Assembly: GCA_944472155.2 (NCBI GenBank)
Contig: OX235275.1
Span: forward strand, 29,626,865 to 29,690,864
Source of the DNA: Trichobilharzia szidati
Taxonomy: Eukaryota; Platyhelminthes; Trematoda; Strigeidida; Schistosomatidae
DNA: 64,000 nucleotides
Direction of reading: 5' to 3'
The notes beneath the pieces are model-generated. The model saw only the letters and a list, made by a program, of their open reading frames with translations. It was not told where the DNA came from and did not search any database. Positions 1-9,739 of the stretch are shown here, piece after piece (position 1 is the first letter of the stretch; the number at the start of each line of letters is the position of its first letter). The position numbers and the translations under genes were made by a program.

Positions 1-150
1 CAACTTCTGACCTATACTCACCCACAATATTGACTGGTGGTTGTGATACATGTCGCGAATCGGCAGAAGTTGGAATCCATGAGCCATTAGATCAATTCCC
101 AGTGATTGAACAGTTTAAATTCTCACCTTTTACTCAAAAGGCTGTGAGTT
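1..150 (+). repeat. Degenerate SINE-B fragment
   Basis: Matches the 5' region and start of the tRNA-like head of SINE-B seen at 7.4, 31.4 and 45.5 kb (the stretch around 'ggcagaagttggaat' then 'catgagcc'). It lacks a recognisable B box and the hammerhead-like segment. The left end is cut by the window edge. Confidence 0.55.
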
Positions 151-394
151 CCAAACCTGAAATTCAAATTTCTAGAGTTTGTAGGAGTTTCCATTAATAT
201 CCGTTTAGATAATGTCATTAACTGACATTAGTTAGCGATCAATTAAAAACTATGATTCTCTGTACAGTTGTTTCCTTGTAGTTTCCATCTCTTTATCGGG
301 GGTAGAACCGAATTCGTATTGGCAAGCTAAGTGCCGTTTCAGCTGGAATCCAATTATTATGAATTCTGAATTAGTTGAATTCTCTGATCTTGTT

Positions 395-600
395 GATTTA
401 ATTGCGAAGCTTTCGTCGTCCTACTAGACAACATCTTCTCCATGAATGATATGATTGTGTCTCCTGGATACCGTTGTCCTGACTGTTGTTGATTTACGTC
501 TCTACTGTTCATATTTTTATTGACTTGAAATCAGAACTTTCTTGTCACGTGATTTACTTTTTATTAGCTGGTAAATTTGGTCTATATTATTATCATGTTT
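395..600 (-). repeat. Sm-alpha-associated repeat fragment
   Basis: Resembles 63.55-63.76 kb, sharing the 'tagacaacat' start, a later 'tttttattgac' block and 'ctggtaaattt'. At 63.5 kb the same sequence runs into an Sm-alpha hammerhead, so this is probably a 3' flank of that repeat whose ribozyme part is missing. From 600 to 1040 I see no gene or recognisable repeat. Confidence 0.45.
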
Positions 601-1063
601 GTCAATCGCTGGCTGTTTCACTCGAGTACTAGGCTTCTAGAAATTCTCTGGCACTTTTGGTGTTTCCTCTATTTAAAATTTTTACATTATCCCAATCAAC
701 AAATTGGTATGCATAATTATTGAATATGCATTGAAACGAAAGAATATACATCATGCCTTTTGTATTCTTGGATTGGGATTCGAAGGGGACGCCCACTTTG
801 ACCAATGTAATGTATGTTACAGTTCATACAATTTATTTTGTAATCTTTCAGTTTGCACGACATCGAATGAAGTGATTGTGTTGACTTGTGTGCCATAATT
901 ATTTCAAAGGGTTTTAATATTCCAGCTGTTATTTTAGAGGTATTTTCTTATATATGGTAGAATTAATTTTCTTGTAGTCTTTGATGGCAGTTTCTTGTTG
1001 GTGTTGGTGGTGTAAGTCAACTACCAGTGATGAAGATGGTTGCCAAAAGACATAGTTAAACCA

Positions 1064-1362
1064 TTGGTATTAGATGGTTGGAGGCAATCGACCACAGGAA
1101 GCCTTGGACCTAGGTTTCGTGCTAGTTGGCACTCATCAGCAAGGCGTATCTGCAATCTTGAAGGAACTGATGTCCCTCCTGAGATTCGAACCCGCGTCAC
1201 CCAGTGCTGCAGTCAGAGACGTTACCACTAAGCTATTCAGGCTCCCGACTGACCTCCTGTAGGACTGTATTGGATATTTTTGATTGCACACTAGTCAGTA
1301 ACTAGTGTAATGCGTCTAGTCCTATCTTCGGTGCAGACTGAATTCTATCAGTCATGTTTGCA
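1064..1362 (-). mobile_element. SINE-C, left (minus) copy of an inverted pair
   Basis: On the minus strand this reads as a tRNA-like head (A-box-like 'tagcttagtggtaacg', B box 'ggttcgaatctc'), then a hammerhead ribozyme, then 'cctccaaccatctaa'. Positions 1276-1362 are the tail of a preceding unit in the same orientation, so the minus copy contains a head-to-tail unit junction. It faces the plus-strand copy starting at 1363, giving a long inverted repeat. The short ORFs across it are not genes. Confidence 0.85.
1101..1145 (-). ncRNA. Hammerhead ribozyme in SINE-C (canonical core)
   Basis: The minus strand gives stem I GCCTTG/CAAGGC, core CTGATGA, stem II GTGC/GCAC with loop CAACTA, then GAAA, a short palindromic stem III ACCT/AGGT, and a GUC cleavage triplet. 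Every invariant core base of the hammerhead consensus (CUGANGA, GAAA, NUH) is present. It is type I (open at stem I), as in Sm-alpha ribozymes. The minimal stem III suggests weak activity as a monomer, which is known for schistosome hammerheads. Activity itself is inferred. Confidence 0.88.
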
Positions 1363-1705
1363 ATACAGTCCTACAGGAGGTCAGTCGGAAGCCTGAATAG
1401 CTTAGTGGTAACGTCTCTGACTGCAGCATTGGGTGACGCGGGTTCGAATCTCAGGAGGGACATCAGTTCCTTCAAGATTGCAGATACGCCTTGCTGATGA
1501 GTGCCAACTAGCACGAAACCTAGGTCCAAGGCTTCCTGTGGTCGATTGCCTCCAACCATCTAATACCAACAATTCACAGTGCACCGTAATGGCGAGCCAC
1601 CTAGCATGGTGGCCACATTGCAAACGTGACTGATAGAATTCAGTCCGCACGGAGGATAGGACTAGACACATTACACTAGTTACTGGCTAGTGTGCAATCA
1701 AAAAT
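1363..1705 (+). mobile_element. SINE-C, right (plus) copy
   Basis: Nearly identical mirror of the left copy: A-box-like and B-box (ggttcgaatctc) promoter elements, hammerhead at 1488-1532, then a roughly 170-nt tail containing 'gaattcagtccgcac' and ending 'gtgcaatcaaaaata'. The inverted arms are about 200 bp and look more than 95% identical by eye, implying a recent event. 1706-2190 holds no gene that I can recognise. Confidence 0.87.
1488..1532 (+). ncRNA. Hammerhead ribozyme in SINE-C (canonical core)
   Basis: Stem I GCCTTG (1488-1493) pairs with CAAGGC (1527-1532). Core CTGATGA is 1494-1500, stem II GTGC (1501-1504)/GCAC (1511-1514), GAAA 1515-1518, and stem III ACCT/AGGT. Predicted cleavage follows the C at 1526 in GUC. 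All invariant positions match the consensus. It lies downstream of the SINE's Pol III boxes and so would be part of the SINE transcript. Confidence 0.9.
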
Positions 1706-2194
1706 AGTTAAATGATTCATGGAGAATTCAAATGAGTTCATTTTACACTAAAACCTGCCACAAGGACGACAAAAGCATCTCAACCAGCTCAGAGAACACA
1801 ACCAAATCAAAATCATCCACTTGAACTACAAATCTTCTCTATTATTTCAAGATTATGAATTCTGATTTCAGTCGATTGATGTCAGTTCTCATGAAGTGTA
1901 TTTAAAGGTTGAAAGCCTAATCAGCACACATTTCTGATTGTCTTTTTCCCGTACACATCCATTATTAATTAGAAATGTTAGTAGGAAGATAGACATTCAA
2001 AGAAATCGAAGTATTGCCCTGTAGATTACAATTTCAGCCTTCTAATTATTAGGCTAAGTGGGCCAGAGTTCACTGGACTTCATGAACGGTAGTGATAACT
2101 TTCATCCTAATCTTTTAGACGTTATATACTCTTTAAGAAGCTTCAATATTTGTGTTCTGAATGTATATGTATGTATAACTGTACCTAACCAACT

Positions 2195-3112
2195 AACCAA
2201 CCAACAACAAAAAGCACCAGTCACTATCGACGGAAGAAATTTCACCGAGGTCACTTAGCTATTTAGGCAACATCATTTCAGTTACAGATGGCATCGATGA
2301 GGATGTCAAAGCTAACCAGGCTTGGATACGTAAAACAGACCTTCATTACTCTGAAATCAGTGTAAAAGTTTGTTGTAATTAAATATAAAGAACAAGATTT
2401 GTTTTGTCAACATTAATGTCAAGTGAGCTACTGCCTCTATCATAGTTTTGGTGATTTGGTATAAGTGCCATCAACAGCTGCCTTCACTGACTCTATACTA
2501 AGGATCGATGGCTAGAAATGGTAAGCGACAGGTACCTAAGACAATGAATCAACAGTGAATCTATTTTTTTCCTTCACGTTCACCAGTGGAACTTAGGGCT
2601 TCAAGCTAGTGGCTTGAAGCTTCTGTAGCAGTGGTGATTATTTTTACAGGATGGGGTTGCTAGCCTGCCTCATGCCCAACCTTTCCTCTTCACCAGCATT
2701 ACTTCTGGCCTAGCGAGGTAAAGGAGTGCGTCGGCCGGGGCTCGAACCCCGGACCATGTGCATGGTTGGCGAGCGTCCTAACCGCTATGCCACCGACGCA
2801 CAGTGAATTTATTGCCTAACAAATATACTGAAGTGTTGGTTTGTAGGGATTTGATTGGTTACAGGAAAGGGAATGGAGATGGATTGGACAGACGCTGAGA
2901 ATATCATTGAGTGACACAGCCTACCAGGTGATCAAATGGAACCTGAATACGAAACTGTGAGATCATTTGAAGAAGAAGAAATGAAAGTTTTGCATACAGT
3001 AGTGGCGTTAGCTAAGATAGATAGCAGGTAACCGAATGGAATCGAAATACGATGTTGAAGTCCTATGTTCAACTTCTGACTCAAGGGAATAATAATAAAT
3101 AATAAGTAACAC
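2195..3112 (+). mobile_element. RTE-like LINE, 3' remnant with nested insertions
   Basis: Homologous to the C-terminal coding part and 3' end of the RTE-like LINEs at 11.5-12.2 and 25.0-25.8 kb: the SITIDGRNF segment near 2220, a 'DEDVKA' segment, a degraded 'RIFNTNVKS' region, then 'gaatggagatggattgg' and a tail ending 'caagggaataataataa'. It is interrupted by a SINE-A1 (2566-2799) and by a 31-nt piece of SINE-B tail (2834-2864). Reading frames are broken throughout. 3113-3339 has no recognisable feature. Confidence 0.75.
2566..2799 (-). mobile_element. SINE-A1 (tRNA-like head, RTE-type tail)
   Basis: Minus-strand element with head GTGCGTCGGTGGC, A-box-like 'tggcatagcggttagga', B box 'gggttcgagccc', a body containing 'atgaggc...gctagcaacccc', and a 3' end 'ttccactggtgaacgtgaagg' plus an A run. 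It is flanked by a 14-bp target duplication with one mismatch (2552-2565 and 2800-2813), so the insertion is well delimited. It is inserted in the RTE LINE. Confidence 0.9.
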
Positions 3113-3339
3113 AAGTGTCTAGTTTTAAGAATTTGTGCAAAATAGTGGTTAAATTCAAGAAAGCTTCTTTGTTCAAGAATTTTATTAACTGTTGTCTAGT
3201 GAATCTTTAGGCCTTCACAGACTGATCATGCGGATATAAAGGATGCGATCATCAATCTGTTGGCACTAGTCGAAGTCATCTCATGCGCTCTATTTAGATG
3301 TCACTTAATGTCAATAAAGTTTAACTATTCTCTTAATTG

Positions 3340-3735
3340 ACTTGGTGGAGCCCACTGGTTATATCTCGGTAGAACTCCAAGGAACTTCCAGTATACAACC
3401 AGTCACATCAAATTAATTACTATGTGTCGGTTTTCAGGGATTCAACTGGTCACAGGTATGATCAAGAATTGAAATCAGTTAGAGAACGATTGGAAAACCA
3501 GAGAGGTTCGTCAAGTCAGGCAAGAGAACAATTACTCGCTTATAACATTGGCTGGCAGTTGGCAGAAGTTGGAATTCATGAGCCGTAGGATCGGATTCCA
3601 ATAGCTGGATAGTCTACGAGCTTTCCTTGTATTCAGAAGGTCCTAGATTCGAACACTGGTAAGTGTGTACTACGGAAGAGTCCCAAACTAGAACGAAACT
3701 TGTGATTAGACGTGTAACCAATGAAATCTTTGGAA
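3340..3735. mobile_element. SINE-B copy, partly inverted
   Basis: 3345-3510 matches SINE-B sequence on the minus strand ('ggttctctaac' tail in reverse). 3545-3720 matches the plus-strand head with B-box-like 'gattcgaac' and the 'gtcccaaacta' hammerhead-like arm. The hammerhead core is lost (ACGGAAGA). Confidence 0.6.
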
Positions 3736-3739
3736 ACCA

Positions 3740-4635
3740 ACACTTGTTAGTTAGTAAAGATTGAGAAAGAAAAATATACAAATCTCTCAAGATTACCTAC
3801 AAGCCTTATTGATAAAAGTATGAACACAAGCTTCAGTTAGTGCTTAAAGAACTAAAGTTGTATATTAATCACTTAAAATATATAAATAACTTTATTATCT
3901 ATCACTTCCAGTGAAATTTTTTCTAATTCTAATTGAAATGTTATTAACAATACCCCGAGAAATATGTGTGTATCACTGAACCTATTATAATCACATATTG
4001 TCAGCATAGTTACACATTCGTCTGTTGAAGTTTTTTTAAAATTTATTTATTGTTAGTCAACTTGTTAAATGTCATAATTGATGATGTGATATGAAACTAT
4101 TATTACATAAGCATGTATGTATAAGCATGGTAACTATCTCTCTTCTCTGCTTGTGTTGTATATAAGAAGTTGATTTGTGCAAGACAAGAAATATCTGGTT
4201 TACGCTTAAGTGAATTTTCTTTTTATTATTATTATTCCTATGCTAAGTGGTTAGTTAGTTAGTTAGATAGTTAATTGAATCAGTTGACATGTTACATATG
4301 GGTTGTTATTTGCTTGTCTACAATTTCTGTACAAATAAATAATAAAAACCACATTTATAAACATAAAGCTTACACATGTCTTAAAATAATCTAATTATCT
4401 GATGTAGACAAGACATGAACTCGTGTTCAGTACATGTGTCTGATATCATAAAAGGGTAAAATCATGTCAGGATTATTAGCAATATAATAATAATAATTAT
4501 TATTGTTATTATCACTATTACTATTATCAGTGCTACTGTGAATTTAATTGAAAATATTTTTCTTTTACAAAAGTGAAAGAAAACTAACGTTCGATTTATA
4601 TATATACTACTTTTCAAGCATTATTGATATAAGAA
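3740..4635. other. AT-rich stretch, no gene seen
   Basis: No coding signal or recognisable repeat, only short A/T runs and (ATT)n-like patches near 4230 and 4480-4530. A PLE terminal fragment ('cttgtgcactgtggtagag', about 4640-4668) lies immediately to the right. The same terminal motif appears at the ends of the PLEs at 39.69 and 46.13 kb. Confidence 0.5.
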
Positions 4636-4671
4636 GAGAACTTGTGCACTGTGGTAGAGTATAATTCCATT

Positions 4672-5364
4672 CCAGCCAGTGGTCCAAGGAAAACGGTCTT
4701 ACCTTAACCCCCCCCCCCCCAAATGCCAAACAGTCAATTTCACCTTTAGGCATAAATCCGACCTAAACAAACTGGTTGGCTCTCACGAGGTGTGCAATAT
4801 AGATGGCACTGAAATAGAAACCAAGTCGGAAATTAAATACCTAGGCGTCATTCTATCTGCTGATCTCTCCTGGTTGTCTCATATCTTGGCGATTTCTAAG
4901 AAAACACTCCGTCTTACCTTCTACATTAAGAAGTTAAAACATTCTGGTATAACCCAACCCTTACTCCTACAATTCGTTAACTCTCACATTCTGCCTATTA
5001 TTCTCTATTGTTCCTCCTTAGTTTTTCCCGGGCTACTGAAGAAAGACTATAACATATTACGCAGGATGTTAAAGGTTGTCAGCAGGGTAAGCAACGTGCC
5101 ACTTAACCAGCTTGTTATTATTCTGGTTGATAGGCACATAGGCTCATGTGAAAAATGGGCCTAATCCCTTTTATCTAACTCACACCACCCTCTTCACTCA
5201 CAACTCTCCCCTTGCATCTCATCAGGTAAAACCAGAAGCCTATATAGAAAACTATATGCTCGCACCAGCAAGTACAAAAACTCAACCATACCCTACTTAG
5301 CTCGTGTTCTGTGCGATAAAGAAAGCATTAGGCGTGACACCTATAATTCATTAAATAGTCAGTA
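4672..5364 (+). pseudogene. Broken CR1-like reverse transcriptase C-terminus
   Basis: Translation shows the post-catalytic RT region: KCQTVNF, then IKYLGVILSADLSW, HILPIILYCSSLVFPG, RRMLKVVSR and VDRHIGSCEKWA, followed by a stop at 5162-5164. The same frame then continues with LSPCISSGKTRS...YLARVLCDK to a second stop near 5364, where the 57.3-kb relative is open, so the first stop is a point lesion. The catalytic YADD block is absent through 5' truncation. A 13-C run (4708-4720) expands an NP-S-K site to NPPPPK without shifting frame. The ORF is 161 aa before the first stop and is certainly not a functional gene. Confidence 0.8.
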
Positions 5365-5718
5365 GAACAACTGGACCTCATCTTTCCAACTCATATCATT
5401 TATAAGTACAACACTCTCTTTCTTTCTTTTCCTTTTCTCTCTCTCTCTCTCTATTTTTTGCGTTATGTGCTGCTTTGTTACTTTCTTTCGCTTACGCCAG
5501 TAAATATGATAGCACCTACTTTTCTAACACCTTCAAACACTGTTCAACGTTGGCTTTGCTACCGACATGCCAATATGTTGTTGTCATAATGAACTGAGAT
5601 TTCCTTAATCTATGTAGAATTCTATTTATTGATAATGTACTAACTGGATGCAATACTGTAGTAAACAAAATGCTGAGAATTCCATTCTGTATCACATGTA
5701 CTGTTTTGGAATAAAGCA

Positions 5719-5752
<34 letters not shown>
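4672..5752 (+). mobile_element. CR1-like LINE, 3' part
   Basis: Truncated non-LTR element covering the C-terminal third of the reverse transcriptase ORF and the 3' UTR. It ends in 'ttttggaataaagcaa' followed by (TTA)n, the same terminal motif as at 20.3 and 58.0 kb. The 5' end at about 4672 abuts a PLE end fragment, and the 3' microsatellite tail abuts the PLE at 5754. Confidence 0.85.
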
Positions 5753-5753
<1 letters not shown>

Positions 5754-5754
<1 letters not shown>

Positions 5755-7352
5755 GGGTAAAATTTATTCTGATAAAGTCTCACAGTGTTTGTTATACAGT
5801 AATATTTACGGATGACAACGTTTCAAGCACAATTTATTGCCACTCATAATCATATCAAGGCATTACTCACACACAACTTTCTAACTTCGTTTATATAATT
5901 CCATGATTTTTCATCGCTTGATTTGATTGTTAGTAGTATTTTGCATATTTCCGGTATGAGTGATGAGTCATTCCCACTGCACGTGTTAGGTGTAGATTCA
6001 CTCGATAAACAAAGATATAACTAGTCTTTAAACTAATATACCAATCAATATGGCTTTAGAAGCAGTTTAATAAGAATTAACTGCAGATCCTGAACTCACG
6101 CATAGGACAAAACTGTTCATTGAGAAAATTATTTTAAGAATTCACTTATGCCTCACATCTACTATTTTTAAATTCCAAGGCAAAATATATAGACAAACAT
6201 AAGGTGTAGCAATTGAATCACCAATATCACCTATCGTAGCAGATATATTTATGGACAGTTGGGAAAATATTGCTCTAAACTCACTAGTAGAGGGAATAAA
6301 GTTCACATTTAAATCGGAAAATAAACAAGGAGAATTAGCCATGTTAGATTGTAAAATAAAACGAATAGAAAGTAAACAGCAAACTAGTGTTTAAAAAAAC
6401 CCAATGCATTCTAATAGATAGTTAGACTTTAATTCATCTCATCTGTTATCTGTCTATGAAGGCAGGCTTAGTTAAGTGTCTAACAAACCAAGCAGTAGCA
6501 CCAAGTAGTACAAGAAAAGACCTAAATGATGAAATGAAACAGATAGAAGAAGCGTTGGTATTAAATAACTATCCTCTAAAATTCATTAGGAAGATCAGAA
6601 AAGGCCAAAAGCAAAGTAAAAATAATGGGTAAACTAATATTGATAACATAAATAAGAGAGAATATAGGGCATCTACTATTATACCATATAAAGAGGGGAC
6701 ATCTGAGACCCTACGTAGGATTCTAAATAAAGCAGGAATTAGGGTGGCATTCAAACCTACAAATTCACTCAGGTAGGACAAGCTCTGTAGGTTAAAGGAC
6801 CCAGTTGACCCAATTAGACAAAATAATATAATTTACAAAATACCATGCAATGAATGTGAGCCACGTCAACTACATAGGTCAAACTAGTAGGTCGGGAGTA
6901 GTCAGATTGTCAGAACATAAGAATTTAGCTAAGGTAAGAATGGTTGACCCAGAGAAGATAAGTAATTTAGAAAAAAGCTCAGCAATTGCACTGCATGCAT
7001 TAACACACAACCACACAATAGGGTGGGAGAGGGTTTAAATTCTAAGAAGTTATATAGGTAGGTGGAGATAGACAGAGGTTGATTACTGAATCCTGGTTCA
7101 TCGAGTGAATCTACACCCAACACGTGCAGTGGGAATGACTCATCACTCATACCGGAAATATGCAAAATACTACTACCAATCAAATCAAGCGATGAAAATA
7201 ATGATGGAATTATATTAACGAAGTTAGAAAGTTGTGTGAGTAATGCCTTGATATGATTATGAGTAGCCATAAATTGTGCTCGAAACGTTGTCATCCGTAA
7301 ATATTACTGTATAACACTGTGAGACTTTATCAAAATAAATTTTACCCATAAT
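5754..7352 (+). mobile_element. Penelope-like element with inverted terminal arms
   Basis: The left arm (5754-6013) is the reverse complement of the right arm (7095-7352), starting 'gggtaaaattt' and ending 'aaattttaccc'. Between them lies coding debris: an RT end (GVAIESPISPIVADIFMD) near 6210-6260 and a C-terminal GIY-YIG nuclease domain. An inverted copy of the terminal repeat at one end is a known arrangement for Penelope-like elements. The arms contain a hairpin plus GAAACG/GTC motif reminiscent of the hammerheads reported in PLE terminal repeats. Confidence 0.85.
6140..7040 (+). pseudogene. Broken PLE RT / GIY-YIG endonuclease ORF
   Basis: Reading with frameshifts and stops gives ..YRQT-GVAIESPISPIVADIFMDSWEN.. 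(the RT motif 'GxPxSPxxADIFM'), a linker with KAGLVKCLTNQAV, ALVLNNYPLKFIRKI, IIPYKEGTSETLRRILNKAGIRVAFKPTNSLR, then the nuclease signature IIYKIPCNE..VNYIGQTSRSGVVRLSEHKN and ALTHNHTIGWERV. Penelope-like elements encode an RT joined to a GIY-YIG endonuclease that nicks the target. Stops after 'SLR' and inside the RT part, and a 2-bp change near 6860 ('gagccacgtcaac'), show it is dead. Relatives lie at 38.8 and 46.2 kb. Confidence 0.82.
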
Positions 7353-7399
7353 GGAATTTTCAAGCGTTAGTTAGTAGGGATTTTATTTATTTCAAGTTT

Positions 7400-7655
7400 A
7401 TCCGGCTGGTAGTTATGCTAAAAATCACGAATTGGTAGAAGTTAGCTTTCATGCGGTGGCCATTGAGTAGGGTCCTATTGCGGGAATAGTCTATGAGCTT
7501 AACTTGTAACATGAAGGTTCTGGGTTCGAACCCTAGTGGTGGGTGAGTGCCAATGAGTTCCAAACTAGGCCGACGAAACAATTTTTCAGTGCTTCCTGGT
7601 GGTTTCAGCCTTTTTCTAACTGACATCAATCCGTGACCAAACATGAAGTGTACAA
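7400..7655 (+). mobile_element. SINE-B copy
   Basis: The tRNA-like head has a degenerate A box and a good B box ('gggttcgaaccct' near 7522). The hammerhead-like arm follows: CCAATGA-like core, 'ttccaaactagg', 'cgaaac'. The tail ends 'aactgacatcaatccgtgac'. Several core positions differ from the hammerhead consensus. Confidence 0.75.
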
Positions 7656-7682
7656 CAATAAAAAAAAACACTCTGATTGGAC

Positions 7683-7985
7683 ATTAGTAACTAATATGAT
7701 GTGTCTAGTCCTTTGTTTGGTGTAAACTGAATTCTATCAGTCAGGTTTGCAGTGTGACCACCATTCTAGGTACCTTACGAACACGGTGCACATTGATTTG
7801 ATGATATTATATGGTTGGAGGCAATTGTCAAGACGGACGCCGTTTTGAATCTCCTCAGAAGGGACATGAGTTGTTCCTTCCAGGTTGCAGATACGCCTTG
7901 CTGACTGGTGAGTGTCAACTAGCACGAAACCTAGGCCAGGTGAGGCTTCCTGCGGATTGCCTCCAACCATCTAATATATTCAAAA
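7683..7985. mobile_element. SINE-C inverted pair, degraded
   Basis: 7683-7832 is SINE-C tail on the minus strand ('gaattctatcagtcaggtttg' type). 7833-7985 is the hammerhead half on the plus strand ('gatacgccttgctgac', 'gcacgaaacctagg'). The ribozyme is damaged: an insertion splits CTGA from GTGAG and the cleavage triplet is GCC. This is the same head-to-head layout as at 1.06-1.70 kb. 7986-8190 has nothing recognisable. Confidence 0.75.
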
Positions 7986-8213
7986 CAAGATTATTGTGAA
8001 GAAATCTTTTTCTCTTTTATCGTGGCATATTCAACTAGGGATTATTTGATTTAATTAAAGATAATTGTCAAGGTATGAAAAACTTTCATGTGATGTGATT
8101 AAGGATACATAAGAGAGTGAAGACATCTCTTCAAAACTGTACAGTTATTTAGGCATCTCTGTGTACATTGTGAATTGACAACAAAGGTTAGAGGTTGTCA
8201 TGGAAATTCCCAT

Positions 8214-8735
8214 TCAAACATTTAGGAAATAAAAAGAAGTTCGAACAACAGAGTATTCTTTTTGATAAATTCCCCTCTCCGCTCTAAAATGAAATATACA
8301 TTTATATGCATAATATTTCAGAATACTCGACGCTAAAAATAATGACATGTAACGGCAGTAGAATTCCAGTTCACTAATTACATCTCTCAAAGTCATATTC
8401 TCTAGTTTTGCAAGGAAAATGTCAGCTAACATTCGTCCTAATGGCGACCCTATAGTCACATCATAAATTTGCCTGTACAATTCCTTATCAAATGAAAAAA
8501 AACTAACATTCATGGTGTATCTCAAAAGAAACTCCTTCACAGAAAACACAGGAATGACAAAATCGATGTTTCGTCTAATAAGTTCTTTGAATATAAGGTC
8601 TATTATTTCCATTACTGGTAAATAAGTGAATAAGGACGATACATCAAACGATTCCATCATTTCAGCAAATCCAAAGGTGTCTTTTACATTGTGTTTCATT
8701 AATTCAGTATGCAGAGGCTTTAACAGTTTGACCAA
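8214..8735 (-). pseudogene. PLE reverse transcriptase fragment
   Basis: A 173-aa open frame whose coding similarity continues upstream to 8819. Visible motifs in order: AKWLVKLLKPLHTELMKHNVKDT, then ESFDVSSLFTYLPV (RT motif A with the FDVxSLF signature), ELYRQIYDVTIGSPLGRMLADIFLAKLE (motif B), and CRYMSLF, which stands where the catalytic Y-V-D-D box belongs and lacks the aspartates. In Penelope-type RTs these are SFDVxSLFTxVP, GVAMGSPLGP and RYVDD, so assignment to the family is firm. Loss of the DD pair, plus truncation after it, means no activity. Confidence 0.8.
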
Positions 8736-8831
8736 CCATTTGGCTATGTAGGACAGTACAGGTAGTTTAACATATCCAGTAGTAATTGAAGTTGCAAACC
8801 ACTTTGATGCACCTTTGGCAAACCATATAAT

Positions 8832-9260
8832 TTTAACGAGTTGATCACGGATTGATATCAGTTAGAGAACCATTGAAAACCAGCAGGGAGTACCGGACAG
8901 CTGTTCCCATCCTAGTTTGGGAATCATCGGAAGTACGCACCCACCACAGGGGGCTCGAACCCAGGACCTTCTGATTACAAGGCAAGCTCGTATACCACTC
9001 AGCCACTGGGACCCGATTCAATGGCCAGCCCGTGAATTCTAACTCCTACGAATTCGTGATTTAGCGCGACCACCAACCAATGTCGTCGGTGGGACATCCA
9101 TCCTGACACTTGACTGGATGGACCTCACTGCCGATAACTCCCAAACTAGGATGAAACAGCTGTCCAGTACTCCAGTACTGCTTTTCGTTGGTTCTCTAAC
9201 TGATATCAATCCGTGATCAACTTGTAAAAACAAAAGTAATCCTTACAAACCAACTATAAA
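8832..9260. mobile_element. SINE-B head-to-head inverted dimer with one target duplication
   Basis: 8832-9137 is a minus-strand unit: tail, hammerhead-like arm, B box rc 'gggctcgaaccc', 5' region. 9138-9260 is a plus-strand hammerhead-like arm plus tail. Both outer ends are therefore 3' tails. A perfect 12-bp duplication, AAACCATATAAT, flanks the whole (8820-8831 and 9261-9272), so the dimer arrived in a single insertion into the PLE's RLYGLPK-encoding stretch. Confidence 0.88.
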
Positions 9261-9461
9261 AAACCATATAATCTCAGTGCGAATAAACCAGTGGGTTTCT
9301 TTAGTGGTGTATACAGAAGTTGTAAGACACAGCCCTGTTGTTTCAACGTTTCTAATGATTCAACTAATTTCATAACCAGTTCACTCCTATGAATGTTATA
9401 CAACTAAGATTTAACAGAATTTTATATTTAAACTGCCATTGTTTTTTGTGGTATGAAGAAG

Positions 9462-9690
9462 TTCAATTCGTACTATTTTAGCAAGATCCCCGTGTGTTCT
9501 GTAGTTGATGACTCTGAAGTCGGTTTTTAGGTTAGCTTGTTGCCTACCTGAATCTCAAATTTACTGGAGACTTATAGGTAGAAACACTGAGAAATCGCCC
9601 GTGCCGCTCAATGGACACCAAGCCAACTCACAAACCAATTTCACAGTCATCAACAGAATACGTGGGAATCTTGCTAAATAATTACGAATC
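9462..9690. repeat. Short inverted repeat
   Basis: 9462-9530 and 9632-9690 are approximate reverse complements (shared 'agcaagat..ccgtgt.ttctg' and 'gatgact'). This may be a further PLE end arrangement since it abuts the minus-strand PLE, but no family assignment is possible. Confidence 0.5.
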
Positions 9691-9739
9691 AAACTTCTTG
9701 AATGCTCATCTGTAAGCTGTCTCAGAAAAAGTATATTCA

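Larger units (their letters stand above)
8195..9470 (-). mobile_element. Penelope-like element (minus), split by SINE-B
   Basis: Minus-strand PLE with RT core at 8214-8819. The upstream RT segment continues at 9273-9470 beyond an inverted SINE-B dimer (8832-9260) that carries its own 12-bp target duplication. Frames across the join differ, and stops near 9400 mark it as dead. It belongs to a different PLE lineage from the 5.75-kb copy, judging by the RT sequence. Confidence 0.78.

Noticed and set aside
1040..1671. Overlapping ORFs of 62-89 codons repeated on both strands
   Set aside because: They are translations of the SINE-C inverted pair; identity between strands reflects the repeat and not a protein.
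4708..4720. 13-C run as a programmed frameshift site
   Set aside because: The frame is unchanged across it and the LINE copy is dead. Simple slippage expansion is sufficient.
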